This document shows, piece after piece, positions 9,102 to 16,803 of a stretch of 64,000 bases of DNA. This DNA is from Faecalicatena contorta. GTDB lineage: Bacteria > Bacillota > Clostridia > Lachnospirales > Lachnospiraceae. Each line of letters begins with the position of its first letter. The first letter of the stretch is position 1. The position numbers and the translations under genes are program-made. The stretch is taken from contig NZ_JAFBIX010000014.1 of NCBI RefSeq assembly GCF_021531895.1, positions 29,676 to 93,675 of the forward strand, written 5' to 3'. The notes under the pieces are model-generated. The model did not search any database, had not been told where the DNA came from, and saw only the letters and a program-made list of their open reading frames with translations.

Positions 9102-9119
9102 TTTATTGAGGTGAATGAA

Positions 9120-9992
9120 ATGAGGACTGAAAAAGAAATATACGATTTAGTTTTGAATTTTGCTTTTCAAGATGAGAGAATTAGAATTGTAACTCTTGAG
9201 GGGTCTCGCACTAATGTTAATATACCAAAAGACAATCTTCAAGATTATGATATTACTTTTTTTGTTATAGATATGGGAGAATTTTTGAAAAGCGATGACT
9301 GGCTTAGTGTTTTTGGTAACAGAATTATGATGCAAAAACCTGAAGATATGGAATTATTTCCTCCAGAAGAAAAAGGATTTTCTTATATAATGCTTTTTGA
9401 TGATGGTGTAAAGATTGATTTAACTTTGTTACCTGTTTCAATGCTTGAGGAGTATCTTACTCGCGATAAACTTGTAAAAATCATGTTAGATAAAGATAAT
9501 ATGATTAAAACAGAAATAGTTCCCACAGATGAAGATTATTACATTAAGTGTCCAACAGAAAGAAAGTTTGATGACTGTTGTAACGAATTTTGGAATGTTG
9601 CAACATATGTATCCAAGGGCTTACTTCGTGGTGAAATACTATTTGCAATAGACCATATGAATGAAGTATTACGTCATGAGCTTCTTAGGATGATTAGTTG
9701 GTATGTCGGTACTGAAAAAGGATTTAATTTCAGTTTGGGTAAAAACTATAAATTTTTAGATAAGCATATTTCAAAAGAATTGTGGGATAACTTACTAAAT
9801 ACATATTCAATGAGTTCGTATGAAGAAATGTGGAAATCGTTTGATTTGTGTCTATGTTTGTTCAAAAAAATATCTAAAAAAGTGGCAGATTCACTTGGTT
9901 ATAATTATCCTGATTATGATGAAAACGTTACAAAATATTTGGAAACACAAAAGAGAATTTCAAATAAATATCTTTATGGTAATAGGTATTGA
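9120..9992 (+). CDS. aadE: Aminoglycoside 6-adenylyltransferase, ANT(6)-I type
   Basis: A 290-residue nucleotidyltransferase of the ANT(6)/AadE family, which adenylates streptomycin at position 6. Visible: start block TEKEIYDLVL, the nucleotidyltransferase signature LEGSRTNVNIPKDNLQDYDI (Gly-Ser and the Asp pair), and DDGVKIDLTLLP with the third acidic residue. ATG 9120 is preferred to GTG 9111 because GAGGTG sits 6 nt upstream and the protein then starts like its relatives. Length fits the family (about 290-300). AT-rich, clearly acquired. Exact allele and activity cannot be stated. Confidence 0.9.
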   Translation: MRTEKEIYDLVLNFAFQDERIRIVTLEGSRTNVNIPKDNLQDYDITFFVIDMGEFLKSDDWLSVFGNRIMMQKPEDMELFPPEEKGFSYIMLFDDGVKIDLTLLPVSMLEEYLTRDKLVKIMLDKDNMIKTEIVPTDEDYYIKCPTERKFDDCCNEFWNVATYVSKGLLRGEILFAIDHMNEVLRHELLRMISWYVGTEKGFNFSLGKNYKFLDKHISKELWDNLLNTYSMSSYEEMWKSFDLCLCLFKKISKKVADSLGYNYPDYDENVTKYLETQKRISNKYLYGNRY

Positions 9993-9997
9993 CAAAT

Positions 9998-10018
9998 TCC
10001 AAGCTTATGGAGAGCTTG
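9998..10018 (+). terminator. Weak hairpin after the adenylyltransferase gene
   Basis: CCAAGCT and AGCTTGG flank a 7-nt loop. There is no U-tract, so read-through into the leader peptide region is likely. Confidence 0.35.
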
Positions 10019-10055
10019 GATGCAACAGAAGATTTGAATTTGAGGAGGTGATAAG

Positions 10056-10082
10056 ATGACAGCATATATGAGATTAAGATAA
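10056..10082 (+). CDS. Leader peptide MTAYMRLR (macrolide-stalling type)
   Basis: Eight codons then TAA, preceded by a near-perfect ribosome binding site GAGGAGGTG (10042-10050) five nt from the ATG. The peptide MTAYMRLR differs by one residue from the mef/mel leader MTASMRLR and shares MRLR with the ermD leader; in those systems macrolide-bound ribosomes stall at the Arg-Leu-Arg motif and change the fold of the RNA downstream. A strong start for an 8-residue peptide directly before a resistance-type gene is good evidence for an attenuator. Drug response is inferred. Confidence 0.8.
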   Translation: MTAYMRLR

Positions 10083-10156
10083 TACCGCGAGTTGTGTTGC
10101 GGTACATCCGTATTACATAACTCGCTTTCGGGCAAGAATGTAATAATGGAGGATGT
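10083..10156 (+). promoter_or_regulatory. Attenuator with competing hairpins before rlmA-like gene
   Basis: Three pairings compete. TACCGC (10083-10088) pairs with GCGGTA (10099-10104). GCGAGTTGTGT (10087-10097) pairs with ACATAACTCGC (10115-10125), 10 Watson-Crick pairs and one G-U. ACATCC (10104-10109) plus TATTAC (10111-10116) pair with GGATGT (10151-10156) plus GTAATA (10140-10145), which hides the ribosome binding site GGAGG (10148-10152). With no U-tract, control is most likely at translation. The stall site is directly 5' of the first arm. Confidence 0.75.
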
Positions 10157-10157
10157 C

Positions 10158-10988
10158 ATGAATAAAATTATTAGATTTAATGACAGCGAAAAGCTTTTTC
10201 GTTGTCCAATATGTAAACGAAAGTTAAAGATGGTAGGCAATAGTTTGCTGTGTAGTAATAAGCATTGTTTCGATATTTCTAAATTAGGATATGTGAATTT
10301 TGCATTAAATCAAAAGCAATCTAAGCATTATAGCAGAACTTCTTTTGAAAGCAGAATGGATATTTTAGAAAAGGGATACTATTCACATATTCTTACGGAG
10401 ATAACACATATATTGAGCAAGCTTGAAAACATAACAACTATTCTTGATGTCGGATGTGGTGAAGGATATTATTCTAGAAAAATCAAAGAACTATTTCAAG
10501 CAGATATAGTTGCTTTTGATATTTCAAAAGATGCCATTTCCCTTGCTTCAAAAAGAGACGGTAGTAAGTCTATAAAGTGGTTTGTGGGTGATTTGGAAAA
10601 TATGCCAATTAGAGACCACTCAGTAGACTGTATACTGGACATATTTACACCAGCTAATTATTTGGAGTTCAATAGAGTTCTGACGGATAGCGGCTATATT
10701 GTAAAGGTTATTCCTGGGAATAAACATCTGATGGAGTTCAGAAACATTGCAAAAGAACATTTGAAAAATCAAGAGTATTCCAATGAGAATGTGATTAACT
10801 TATTCAAGAAGCAGTATTCTGTTATTTACCAAAAAAGAGTTTCAGAATCATATGAAATGCCGTTAGAGGATATTAAAATTTTTGCAGACATGACCCCACT
10901 GCTCTTCCATGTAGATAAAACTGAGATTGATTTCAAAAAGCTAAAAACTTTGACGATTGATGCAGAGATATTTGTGGGAAGTCTATAA
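10158..10988 (+). CDS. RlmA-family 23S rRNA guanine-N1 methyltransferase
   Basis: A 276-residue SAM-dependent methyltransferase. The N-terminal zinc site has Cys16, Cys19, Cys32 and His36, the same spacing as the zinc ligands of E. coli RlmA(I) (5, 8, 21, 25). The phrase KLGYVNF follows, then SAM motif ILDVGCGEGYYS. RlmA(II)/TlrB-type enzymes methylate G748 in 23S rRNA and give resistance to tylosin-class macrolides; RlmA(I) acts on G745. ATG 10158 follows GGAGG by 5 nt. The macrolide-type leader in front and the neighbouring adenylyltransferase argue that this copy is an inducible resistance gene rather than housekeeping. Confidence 0.85.
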   Translation: MNKIIRFNDSEKLFRCPICKRKLKMVGNSLLCSNKHCFDISKLGYVNFALNQKQSKHYSRTSFESRMDILEKGYYSHILTEITHILSKLENITTILDVGCGEGYYSRKIKELFQADIVAFDISKDAISLASKRDGSKSIKWFVGDLENMPIRDHSVDCILDIFTPANYLEFNRVLTDSGYIVKVIPGNKHLMEFRNIAKEHLKNQEYSNENVINLFKKQYSVIYQKRVSESYEMPLEDIKIFADMTPLLFHVDKTEIDFKKLKTLTIDAEIFVGSL

Positions 10989-11033
10989 CGCTTGAAACTT
11001 TCAGTTTTGTGAAAAGAGAATAGTGAGTAACCC

Positions 11034-11072
11034 AAAGGGCATCAACCGTAAAAAGTTGGTGCCTTTTGTTTT
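11034..11072 (+). terminator. Rho-independent terminator after rlmA-like gene
   Basis: AAAGGGCATCAAC pairs with GTTGGTGCCTTTT around an 8-nt A-rich loop, followed by TTTTGTTTT. Confidence 0.75.
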
Positions 11073-11134
11073 GCTCATTAATGCTCAGAGGAGATGTAAA
11101 GAAAAACTGAATATGACTGATAAGGTCAAATACG

Positions 11135-11194
11135 AGAGCCGATGCAATTGGACTTTTTCCAAAAAAGAGACAAAGTATCGGCTCTTATTTTTTG
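11135..11194 (+). terminator. Second terminator-like hairpin
   Basis: AGAGCCGAT (11135-11143) and ATCGGCTCT (11177-11185) form a perfect 9-bp stem, with an inner TTGG/CCAA pairing, followed by TTATTTTTT. It ends the cassette region before the mobilization genes. Confidence 0.65.
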
Positions 11195-11222
11195 AGAAAA
11201 TCCTATTTGAAGATTTTTGAAA

Positions 11223-11539
11223 AACCGGGCGAAACGAGAATTCTGACAGATGGGACAGTGTCGGAATTTCCATTTTGTCCGGCGGGTGTACAGAGGGCGG
11301 AGCCCTTTGTTCAGGGAATGCAAAGGGGCGCAGCTCCATGCTGGGGTTAAGGGGCAAAGCCCATTATCGGGTCAAGGGTGAAACGCCTTGCCCAGTGATT
11401 TGATGCCTGCGTCAAGTCGTACTGGGTATTATCTGGCGAATTGTGTTACCAAAAATCATTTTCGGGGATGACCGCCACATGAAAAAAAGCATGTGAAACG
11501 CAAGAGACAGATAATGGAAAGACCACAGAGGAGGGCAGA
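11223..11539 (+). other. Noncoding region with short palindromes, candidate IME oriT
   Basis: No gene is supported here. The stretch holds a run of short GC-rich palindromes: AGGGC-GGA-GCCCT, GGGGCGCAGCTCC, GGGC-AAA-GCCC and CAAGG...CCTTG, all between about 11287 and 11385, then TGGCG...CGCCA (about 11431-11476). It sits directly upstream of the relaxase gene, where oriT of MobV systems usually lies. A nick site cannot be assigned from sequence alone. Confidence 0.45.
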
Positions 11540-11614
11540 ATGGGAAAAAGAAAAATGAAAAAATGCAGAATGGATGAAAGGGGGAATCAGAAAAATGAGA
11601 GCTACAAGGCATAA
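11540..11614 (+). CDS. Possible 24-residue basic peptide overlapping relaxase start
   Basis: ATG 11540 follows GAGGAGGG at good spacing and gives a 24-codon frame (starts MGKRKMKKC) that ends inside the relaxase gene, overlapping its start by 20 nt. It may exist only to couple ribosomes into the relaxase frame. No homology is claimed. Confidence 0.35.
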   Translation: MGKRKMKKCRMDERGNQKNESYKA

Positions 11615-12839
11615 TGGTAGATCGGGGAAACATGGTGTTTATAATCCAAAGCACAATGACAGAAAATTCGATATTGCCAACAGTGAGCATATTGATGCGG
11701 AGAGGGAAAAGCAGAATATCTATTGGGACTGTTACCGGGGATATGTCCAGAACCCTTCAGATGAGACACTTAGGGATTGGGGACCGGTCGAGCCGGAAGC
11801 AAGTTTTCATGATATTGAAAAGATGTATTATGAAGACCATTACAGCGATTTTATAAAAGGGCAGAATGCCAGAAATGAGAAAAACCGCCACCCGGAAAGA
11901 AACCGGATAACGGAAGATCTGTTAAAAAATAAAATGACCTGTCCGGAAGAAACGATATTCCAGATTGGAAAGGAGGGGGAGCATATATCGGGAGAACAGC
12001 TTTTTCATATTGCGGATTCTTTTATGAAAAGGTTCGAGGGGATGTTTGGAGACCATGTGCATATTTTGGATTTTGCACTCCACATGGATGAGACCACTCC
12101 CCATATCCATGAACGTCACGTGTTTGACTGCGAGAATAAATATGGGGAACTGTGTCCGCAACAGGAAAAGGCATTGGAAGCACTTGGAATTCCTCTTCCC
12201 GATCCAGATAAGCCCAGAGGAAGAAACAATAACCGGAAGATGACTTTTGATCTGATCTGCAGGAATCTTCTGTTTGATGTTTGCAGGCAGTATGGGCTGG
12301 AGATTGAGGAAGCACCGGAATATGGCGGAAAGAAGTATCTGGAAAAGCAGGAATTTATCATACAGGCACAGAAAGAAAAGATTGCCCGGCAGGAACAGAT
12401 GATAAAGGAGCAGGAAGAGAAAATCATGGATAATGAAACATTGATCGATGAAGTGTCGGAGATTGCTTATGACAAGGCGGTGGAAGTCGTTACGGAAAAA
12501 GTAAAGGCACAGACACAGGAAGAGGATATCAGGCTTCTGGATCAGCTGTGCAATAACATTGTCCAGAATCCAAATAATTCCGATAAGGCAAAAACAATTA
12601 CCAAAAATGTGATTAAGCTGGCGAAAGAGAAATTACGGAATGCAGCAAATGCAGTTATTGAAAAAGTGCAGAAAACTCTTCAGGAGCCAGAGGTCAGGAA
12701 AGCGAATACGGAACAGATCAAGAAGAAGGCAAGGACGAGTGTTCTTGAAAAACTGGCTGCCAATAAAAAGCGGGTCGCAGAAGAAAATGCAGCTAGAAAG
12801 AAAACAAAAACGAAATATCATGACAGGGATCCCCTGTAA
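11595..12839 (+). CDS. MobV-type (Pre/Mob, TnpZ-like) relaxase
   Basis: A 414-residue mobilization relaxase that should nick the IME oriT and stay bound to the 5' end. The key signature is HMDETTPHIH at residues 163-172, the His-rich metal-binding motif of MobV enzymes. The N-terminal block (ATRHNGRSGKHGVYNPKHND) is shared by this clostridial group. A long charged coiled coil (about 250-300) and a basic C-terminus follow. ATG 11595 is chosen with GGGGGA upstream; the in-frame ATG 11574 is less likely. Tn4451 carries a Mob/Pre-like protein, TnpZ, in a comparable setting. Confidence 0.82.
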   Translation: MRATRHNGRSGKHGVYNPKHNDRKFDIANSEHIDAEREKQNIYWDCYRGYVQNPSDETLRDWGPVEPEASFHDIEKMYYEDHYSDFIKGQNARNEKNRHPERNRITEDLLKNKMTCPEETIFQIGKEGEHISGEQLFHIADSFMKRFEGMFGDHVHILDFALHMDETTPHIHERHVFDCENKYGELCPQQEKALEALGIPLPDPDKPRGRNNNRKMTFDLICRNLLFDVCRQYGLEIEEAPEYGGKKYLEKQEFIIQAQKEKIARQEQMIKEQEEKIMDNETLIDEVSEIAYDKAVEVVTEKVKAQTQEEDIRLLDQLCNNIVQNPNNSDKAKTITKNVIKLAKEKLRNAANAVIEKVQKTLQEPEVRKANTEQIKKKARTSVLEKLAANKKRVAEENAARKKTKTKYHDRDPL

Positions 12840-12840
12840 G

Positions 12841-12896
12841 GAGCATTTTGATTTATTCAGTTTTGGATAAAAGTCAGGATGCTCTTTTTTTATTTT
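12841..12896 (+). terminator. Rho-independent terminator after relaxase
   Basis: GAGCAT near 12841 and ATGCTC at 12879-12884 form the stem (extended by TGA/TCA), followed by a run of seven T and TATTTT. Confidence 0.8.
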
Positions 12897-12941
12897 GAAC
12901 CCGGTCATATCTGAACGGGTTGGAAAGGAAGTGGATAAAAA

Positions 12942-13694
12942 ATGAATGTGTTTGAAGAAGTAAAGCAGAATGTGACGGTCAGGCAGGCTGCGGAACTTTA
13001 TGGATTTAAGCCCAACAGGAGCGGATTGATCCGGTGCATTTTTCATAATGACGGTACACCGAGCATGAAAGTTGACCGCAGATATTACTGTTTTGGGTGT
13101 GGGTGTACCGGGGATGTGATCGATTTTACCGCCCAGCTCTTCGGACTAAAATCCAGAGAGGCTGCTTTGAAGCTGGCAGATGATTTTGGGATTTCCTATG
13201 GGAACAGGGCAAGGGATTCTCCCAAAATTGGGAAAAAGTCTCTGGTGAAAGAAAAAGGGAAGACACCAGAAACAGACTGGAAAACAGAATATGCCAGACT
13301 TACAAAAGCATATCTGGATTACCGCACCCTGCTTCTGGAATGGAAAGAATGTTATGAACCCAAAACACCAGAGGAAGAATGGGACGGGCATTTTGTTACC
13401 GCACTGAGGGAGTTGAGTATCGTTGAATATTATCTGGATATTCTTCTGTTCGGTGATGAAGAGGATAAGAAAATGCTCGTTAAGGAAAAAGGAAAGGAGG
13501 TGGAAAAGATTGAGCGAGAATGTAAAGGAGCAGGACGCTTTGCAGGTGATGGAGCAGATGGCGGATGTGGATGCCATAAGGGAGATCCGATCCCATCTGG
13601 CGGTGACAAATCAGGGAACCATCAAAGGGACGATGCAGAATTATATGATCGTGCTTCGAGAAGACCCGCTCCTGAAAGGGAGCCTGAAATTTAA
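12942..13694 (+). CDS. CHC2 zinc-finger primase-like protein
   Basis: The N-terminal 90 residues form a DnaG-type CHC2 zinc finger: Cys32, His35, Cys50, Cys53 (CIFH...CFGC) with TPSMKVDRR and GDVIDFTAQLFG. The rest lacks a visible catalytic TOPRIM or archaeal-type primase core. The last 62 residues lie over the next gene in another frame and look like low-information Gly/Arg-rich sequence, so the functional protein may effectively end near 13500. Together with the VapE-like helicase it suggests that the IME circle can replicate. Confidence 0.8.
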   Translation: MNVFEEVKQNVTVRQAAELYGFKPNRSGLIRCIFHNDGTPSMKVDRRYYCFGCGCTGDVIDFTAQLFGLKSREAALKLADDFGISYGNRARDSPKIGKKSLVKEKGKTPETDWKTEYARLTKAYLDYRTLLLEWKECYEPKTPEEEWDGHFVTALRELSIVEYYLDILLFGDEEDKKMLVKEKGKEVEKIERECKGAGRFAGDGADGGCGCHKGDPIPSGGDKSGNHQRDDAELYDRASRRPAPEREPEI

Positions 13695-14904
13695 TCTCCT
13701 GAACCAGAGGATCGATATCGTCAGGAAACTCTGGTGGAATGATGGAATCACCTCTATGACAGATGCTGCCAGAGATTTCTTTTATCTGTATTTTGAACAG
13801 TTCTATAGTCTGGGCAATGAGAAAAACATGGATAAAGCCCTGAGAGCGGAAGCAAACAGCAAACAGTATCATCCGATCTGCGAATACCTGAACCGCTTAG
13901 AGTGGGATGGCACAGAACGTATCCGTTATGTATTGAAGCGGTATATGGGGGCAGATGATTCGGATATGGTCTATGAATGCCTGAAGCATTTTATGATGGA
14001 AGCACTGCTCCGTATTTTTAAGCCGGGGTGTAAGGCAGATGAAATGCTCTGCCTTGTAGGAACACAGGGGGTAGGAAAATCTACATTTTTCCGGTTTCTG
14101 GCTATTAAGGATGAGTGGTTTTCAGATGACTTGAGGGATTTGGGAGATAAAAAGATTTATGAAAAGCTCAGGGGTCACTGGATCATGGAAATGTCGGAGA
14201 TGATTGCTGCGATCAGTGCAAAAAGCAATGAAGAGATCAAGTCCTTTTTGAGCCGGCAGAAAGACACATTTCGGAATTCCTATGGAAAATTTGAAGAGGA
14301 CAGACCGAGGCAATGTCTGTTTGCCGGGACAACCAATACAAAGCAGTTTCTGCCTTTTGACCGTACAGGAGCAAGACGTTTCCTTGTAATCGAGGTCGAT
14401 TCCTCAAAGGCGGAAAAACATCTTCTTGATAATGAAGAAGAATCGAGGGCATACTTCGACCAGCTTTGGGCGGAAGCAATGGTCATCTTCAATTCCTGCA
14501 AGGACAAAGGAAGTCTTCTGAAACTTCCAAAAGAAATGGAGGGGCAGATCATTGAATACCGGAAGCAGTTCATGCAGGAAGATACGATGGCAGGGCAGGT
14601 TCAGGGATGGCTGGATGGATATGCCGGGACTTATGTCTGTTCCAGACAGATCTGGAAAGAGGCATTTAACCATTATGATGGCGAACCAAAGAAATATGAG
14701 ACCAATGAGATATGCCAGATCATGGACACACAGATCATTGGCTGGAAAAGAGGCGGTTATCATCGTTTCTCAAAAGAAGGATTTGGTACACAGCGGTGCT
14801 GGATCAGAGAGGGAAAGGATGAAACAGAGACTGTCAACCAACCGGACAAAGATGGCTTTATAAAACTTACGGAAGGTGAGCAGATGAAGATACCTTTTGA
14901 TTAG
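13510..14904 (+). CDS. VapE/virulence-associated E-type helicase
   Basis: A 464-residue P-loop protein of the VirE/VapE family, related to phage and IME replication helicases. Walker A is GTQGVGKST at residues 184-192; HWIMEMSEM follows as the likely Walker B strand, then FAGTTNTKQFLPFDRTGARR with the sensor/arginine region. The start is TTG 13510, preceded by a perfect AAGGAGG (13494-13500); the open frame continues upstream but without a start as good. It overlaps the primase-like frame by 185 nt in the +1 frame. Confidence 0.85.
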   Translation: MSENVKEQDALQVMEQMADVDAIREIRSHLAVTNQGTIKGTMQNYMIVLREDPLLKGSLKFNLLNQRIDIVRKLWWNDGITSMTDAARDFFYLYFEQFYSLGNEKNMDKALRAEANSKQYHPICEYLNRLEWDGTERIRYVLKRYMGADDSDMVYECLKHFMMEALLRIFKPGCKADEMLCLVGTQGVGKSTFFRFLAIKDEWFSDDLRDLGDKKIYEKLRGHWIMEMSEMIAAISAKSNEEIKSFLSRQKDTFRNSYGKFEEDRPRQCLFAGTTNTKQFLPFDRTGARRFLVIEVDSSKAEKHLLDNEEESRAYFDQLWAEAMVIFNSCKDKGSLLKLPKEMEGQIIEYRKQFMQEDTMAGQVQGWLDGYAGTYVCSRQIWKEAFNHYDGEPKKYETNEICQIMDTQIIGWKRGGYHRFSKEGFGTQRCWIREGKDETETVNQPDKDGFIKLTEGEQMKIPFD

Positions 14905-15300
14905 CCTGACAGGGAGAGGGTGGTCATAACAGCTGAATTTCCATTTTTTTGACTGTTTGTGTACTGTTTGTTGACATTTTTGTTGACTGGGAAAAGCCTT
15001 TAAATATCAGCTTTTTCAGCATATTTCTTAACTGTCAACAAAGATATTTAAAAAAGAAAATATTATTTAGAGTAGGGATGACTTTGATAAAGATATTATT
15101 TTATTAAAAGTTTCAAGTGCCTTGTTGACATTGACGCAGAGACAGAATCCCAGATCGAGATACCGTCCCGGCTGGGATAATAACTGTCCTCTCTGTCGGG
15201 CAAATGAACAGGATACTGGCAGGCAATTTGGCAGATTAGTCTGCCACCTTGCCCGCCAGTAAATCACATGAAAGCCTGCAAATAAAAAGTCAAGGCTAAA
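14905..15300. other. Noncoding region with TTGTTGAC repeats, candidate replication origin
   Basis: No gene is supported. TTGTTGAC(A/T) occurs at 14968-14976, 14980-14988, 15122-15130 and inverted at 15034-15042. Between them lies a very AT-rich block (15040-15115) with repeated AAAGATATT. Direct repeats next to an AT-rich block, just after a primase-helicase pair, resemble an origin. The repeat contains TTGACA, so a promoter cluster is an alternative. Confidence 0.45.
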
Positions 15301-15346
15301 TTGAAAGAACTTTGAAAATTTTATATAGGTTGCAAAAGGGTATCAA

Positions 15347-15373
15347 AATAAGACCACCACATTGTGCTGGTCT
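15347..15373 (-). terminator. Terminator of the IS110 transposase
   Basis: On the minus strand AGACCAGCAC pairs with GTGGTGGTCT around AAT, followed by TATTTTGA. It lies about 20 nt past the transposase stop. Confidence 0.7.
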
Positions 15374-15393
15374 ATCAGAAAGGTATGTATATA

Positions 15394-16605
15394 TTATTCT
15401 GATTGAGGAAGTGATGCAAGATATTCTTTCACTCGCCCATAGTAGATTCTCAAAAATTTATTAGCTCCGGCAGTCATGTAAACGTAGTAAGGCTTACCTT
15501 GGGAACGCTTCTTGTCTAAAAACTGATATACAGGATCGTCCTGTGGCATTGTTTTGATAAGAACATCCATTACAAGAAACAGCGTTTTCCGTAAATCAGC
15601 AGAGCCACGTTTTGATGTAGGAACACTTTTCTGTGAGAAGGTTCCGGATTCATTTACACCAGGGTCAACACCAGCAAATGCTGTAATAGCACCTTTGTGA
15701 GTAAAGCGAGTAACATCTCCGATTTCCGCAATAAGCTGTGGACCAAGAGATGGACCGACGCCGTTCATTGCCATAACAATGGGATATTCAGGGAGCTTTG
15801 AGGCTGTATCATTCATCAAGGTGCGCAGTTCCTCAACAGTAGAGGAAGCACTGTTGAGTTGCTCAACTGCTTGTTTGATGATTCGTTTGGTTATTTCATC
15901 CTTGGGAAGTACAGGAACAAGTTCCTTAGCTTTTCCATAGATTTCTTCAGCTTTTGATTTGCTGAAGTTGTACTTCTTGCGTTTGCACCATTTCTGATAG
16001 TGGTCAGTAAAGGCGTTTAAAGACATTTTACGAACACAGTCCACATGCCAGTATATAGATGCAAAATCAACCCATTTCTGGCTGCCGTCACTTCGTGCAG
16101 GACTGTCGAAGTAAGTATTTACGCCAGGATAAGTCTGATCAAGGATGCCAATAAGGTTATTTTTCATGGCAGTTTTGTGCTTCATATAGAAACCAAACTG
16201 ACGGTTCATGGTTTTAAGTTGGTTGCGTAATTCATCCATAAGACTATACTGTTTCAGATTCTGCCACTTGTCAAGAGCATAGCGAGCAATCTTCACTGCA
16301 TCTGCTTTGTCGGATTTGACTTTACGAAGAGAATCATTATCAAAGTCTTTGATTAGTTTGGGATTGATTGTGCTGACGAAAATGTCTGCCTCGGAAAGCT
16401 GATGAGCAAGGACTTCGTAATAACGTCCAGTATGTTCCATCACGACACGGGATTCACCATCAACGGAATGGATGAGATCAACAAGAGAATTAATATCATG
16501 GGATGTGTGCTTGATTTCAAAAGGACTGTAAACAATCTCACCGAAAGGGCGTAAGATTACCACCATGCTTTTACCTTTGGAAACATCGATACCTACTGCG
16601 TTCAT
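15394..16605 (-). CDS. IS110-family transposase (DEDD recombinase)
   Basis: A 403-residue transposase. The N-terminal RuvC-like DEDD domain shows Asp7 (AVGIDVSKGK), a Glu in VVMEHTGRYYE and the Asp pair in SDKADAVKIA. The C-terminal Tnp20-type domain shows AFAGVDPGVNESG and SKRGSADLRK, the region carrying the catalytic Ser in IS621-type enzymes. Full length for the family, with an intact start preceded by AAGGAGTG on the minus strand. IS110 enzymes are guided by a bridge RNA from the noncoding end. Confidence 0.93.
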   Translation of the reverse strand: MNAVGIDVSKGKSMVVILRPFGEIVYSPFEIKHTSHDINSLVDLIHSVDGESRVVMEHTGRYYEVLAHQLSEADIFVSTINPKLIKDFDNDSLRKVKSDKADAVKIARYALDKWQNLKQYSLMDELRNQLKTMNRQFGFYMKHKTAMKNNLIGILDQTYPGVNTYFDSPARSDGSQKWVDFASIYWHVDCVRKMSLNAFTDHYQKWCKRKKYNFSKSKAEEIYGKAKELVPVLPKDEITKRIIKQAVEQLNSASSTVEELRTLMNDTASKLPEYPIVMAMNGVGPSLGPQLIAEIGDVTRFTHKGAITAFAGVDPGVNESGTFSQKSVPTSKRGSADLRKTLFLVMDVLIKTMPQDDPVYQFLDKKRSQGKPYYVYMTAGANKFLRIYYGRVKEYLASLPQSE

Positions 16606-16629
16606 AAATTAGTCACTCCTTAAGATTTA

Positions 16630-16803
16630 TTGCAATGGATAAGAACCAGTTTTACTCATTGCCTATTCAATCTACTGTGGTGTGACACGAACGTACCTAT
16701 TGGCAGTTCAACCTGCATAAAACGAACGCTGCGAATGAGGAGCTGGTTATCAGTCTTTGATGCGGACGCGAAGTCCAAGAAAGGTAGACGATATACCGAT
16801 TGC
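16630..16803 (-). ncRNA. Candidate IS110 bridge RNA
   Basis: The region upstream of the transposase has no gene but strong internal pairing: AACCAG (16644-16649) with CTGGTT (16743-16748), CTCATT (16655-16660) with AATGAG (16734-16739), GCAG (16703-16706) with CTGC (16713-16716), and GGAC (16764-16767) with GTCC (16773-16776). A minus-strand TATAAT lies at 16810-16815, about the right place to start the RNA. IS110-group elements are known to encode a bridge RNA here, with one loop pairing to target and one to donor DNA. The loop-target match was not tested. Confidence 0.65.

Noticed and set aside
11287..11385. CRISPR-like array in the palindrome-rich stretch
   Set aside because: The units are short and differ in sequence, with no regular spacers and no cas genes.
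13423..13509. Upstream ATG 13423 as the start of the VapE-like helicase
   Set aside because: It has no ribosome binding site and lies within the primase gene; TTG 13510 has a perfect AAGGAGG.
13480..13520. Programmed frameshift joining primase and helicase
   Set aside because: The needed shift is +1 and no slippery heptamer or stop-codon pause is present; the TTG start with AAGGAGG explains helicase translation.
14967..15130. Plain promoter cluster built from TTGACA boxes
   Set aside because: No -10 boxes at proper spacing follow most copies; the repeats extend beyond TTGACA, so an origin-like reading is preferred, though not proven.
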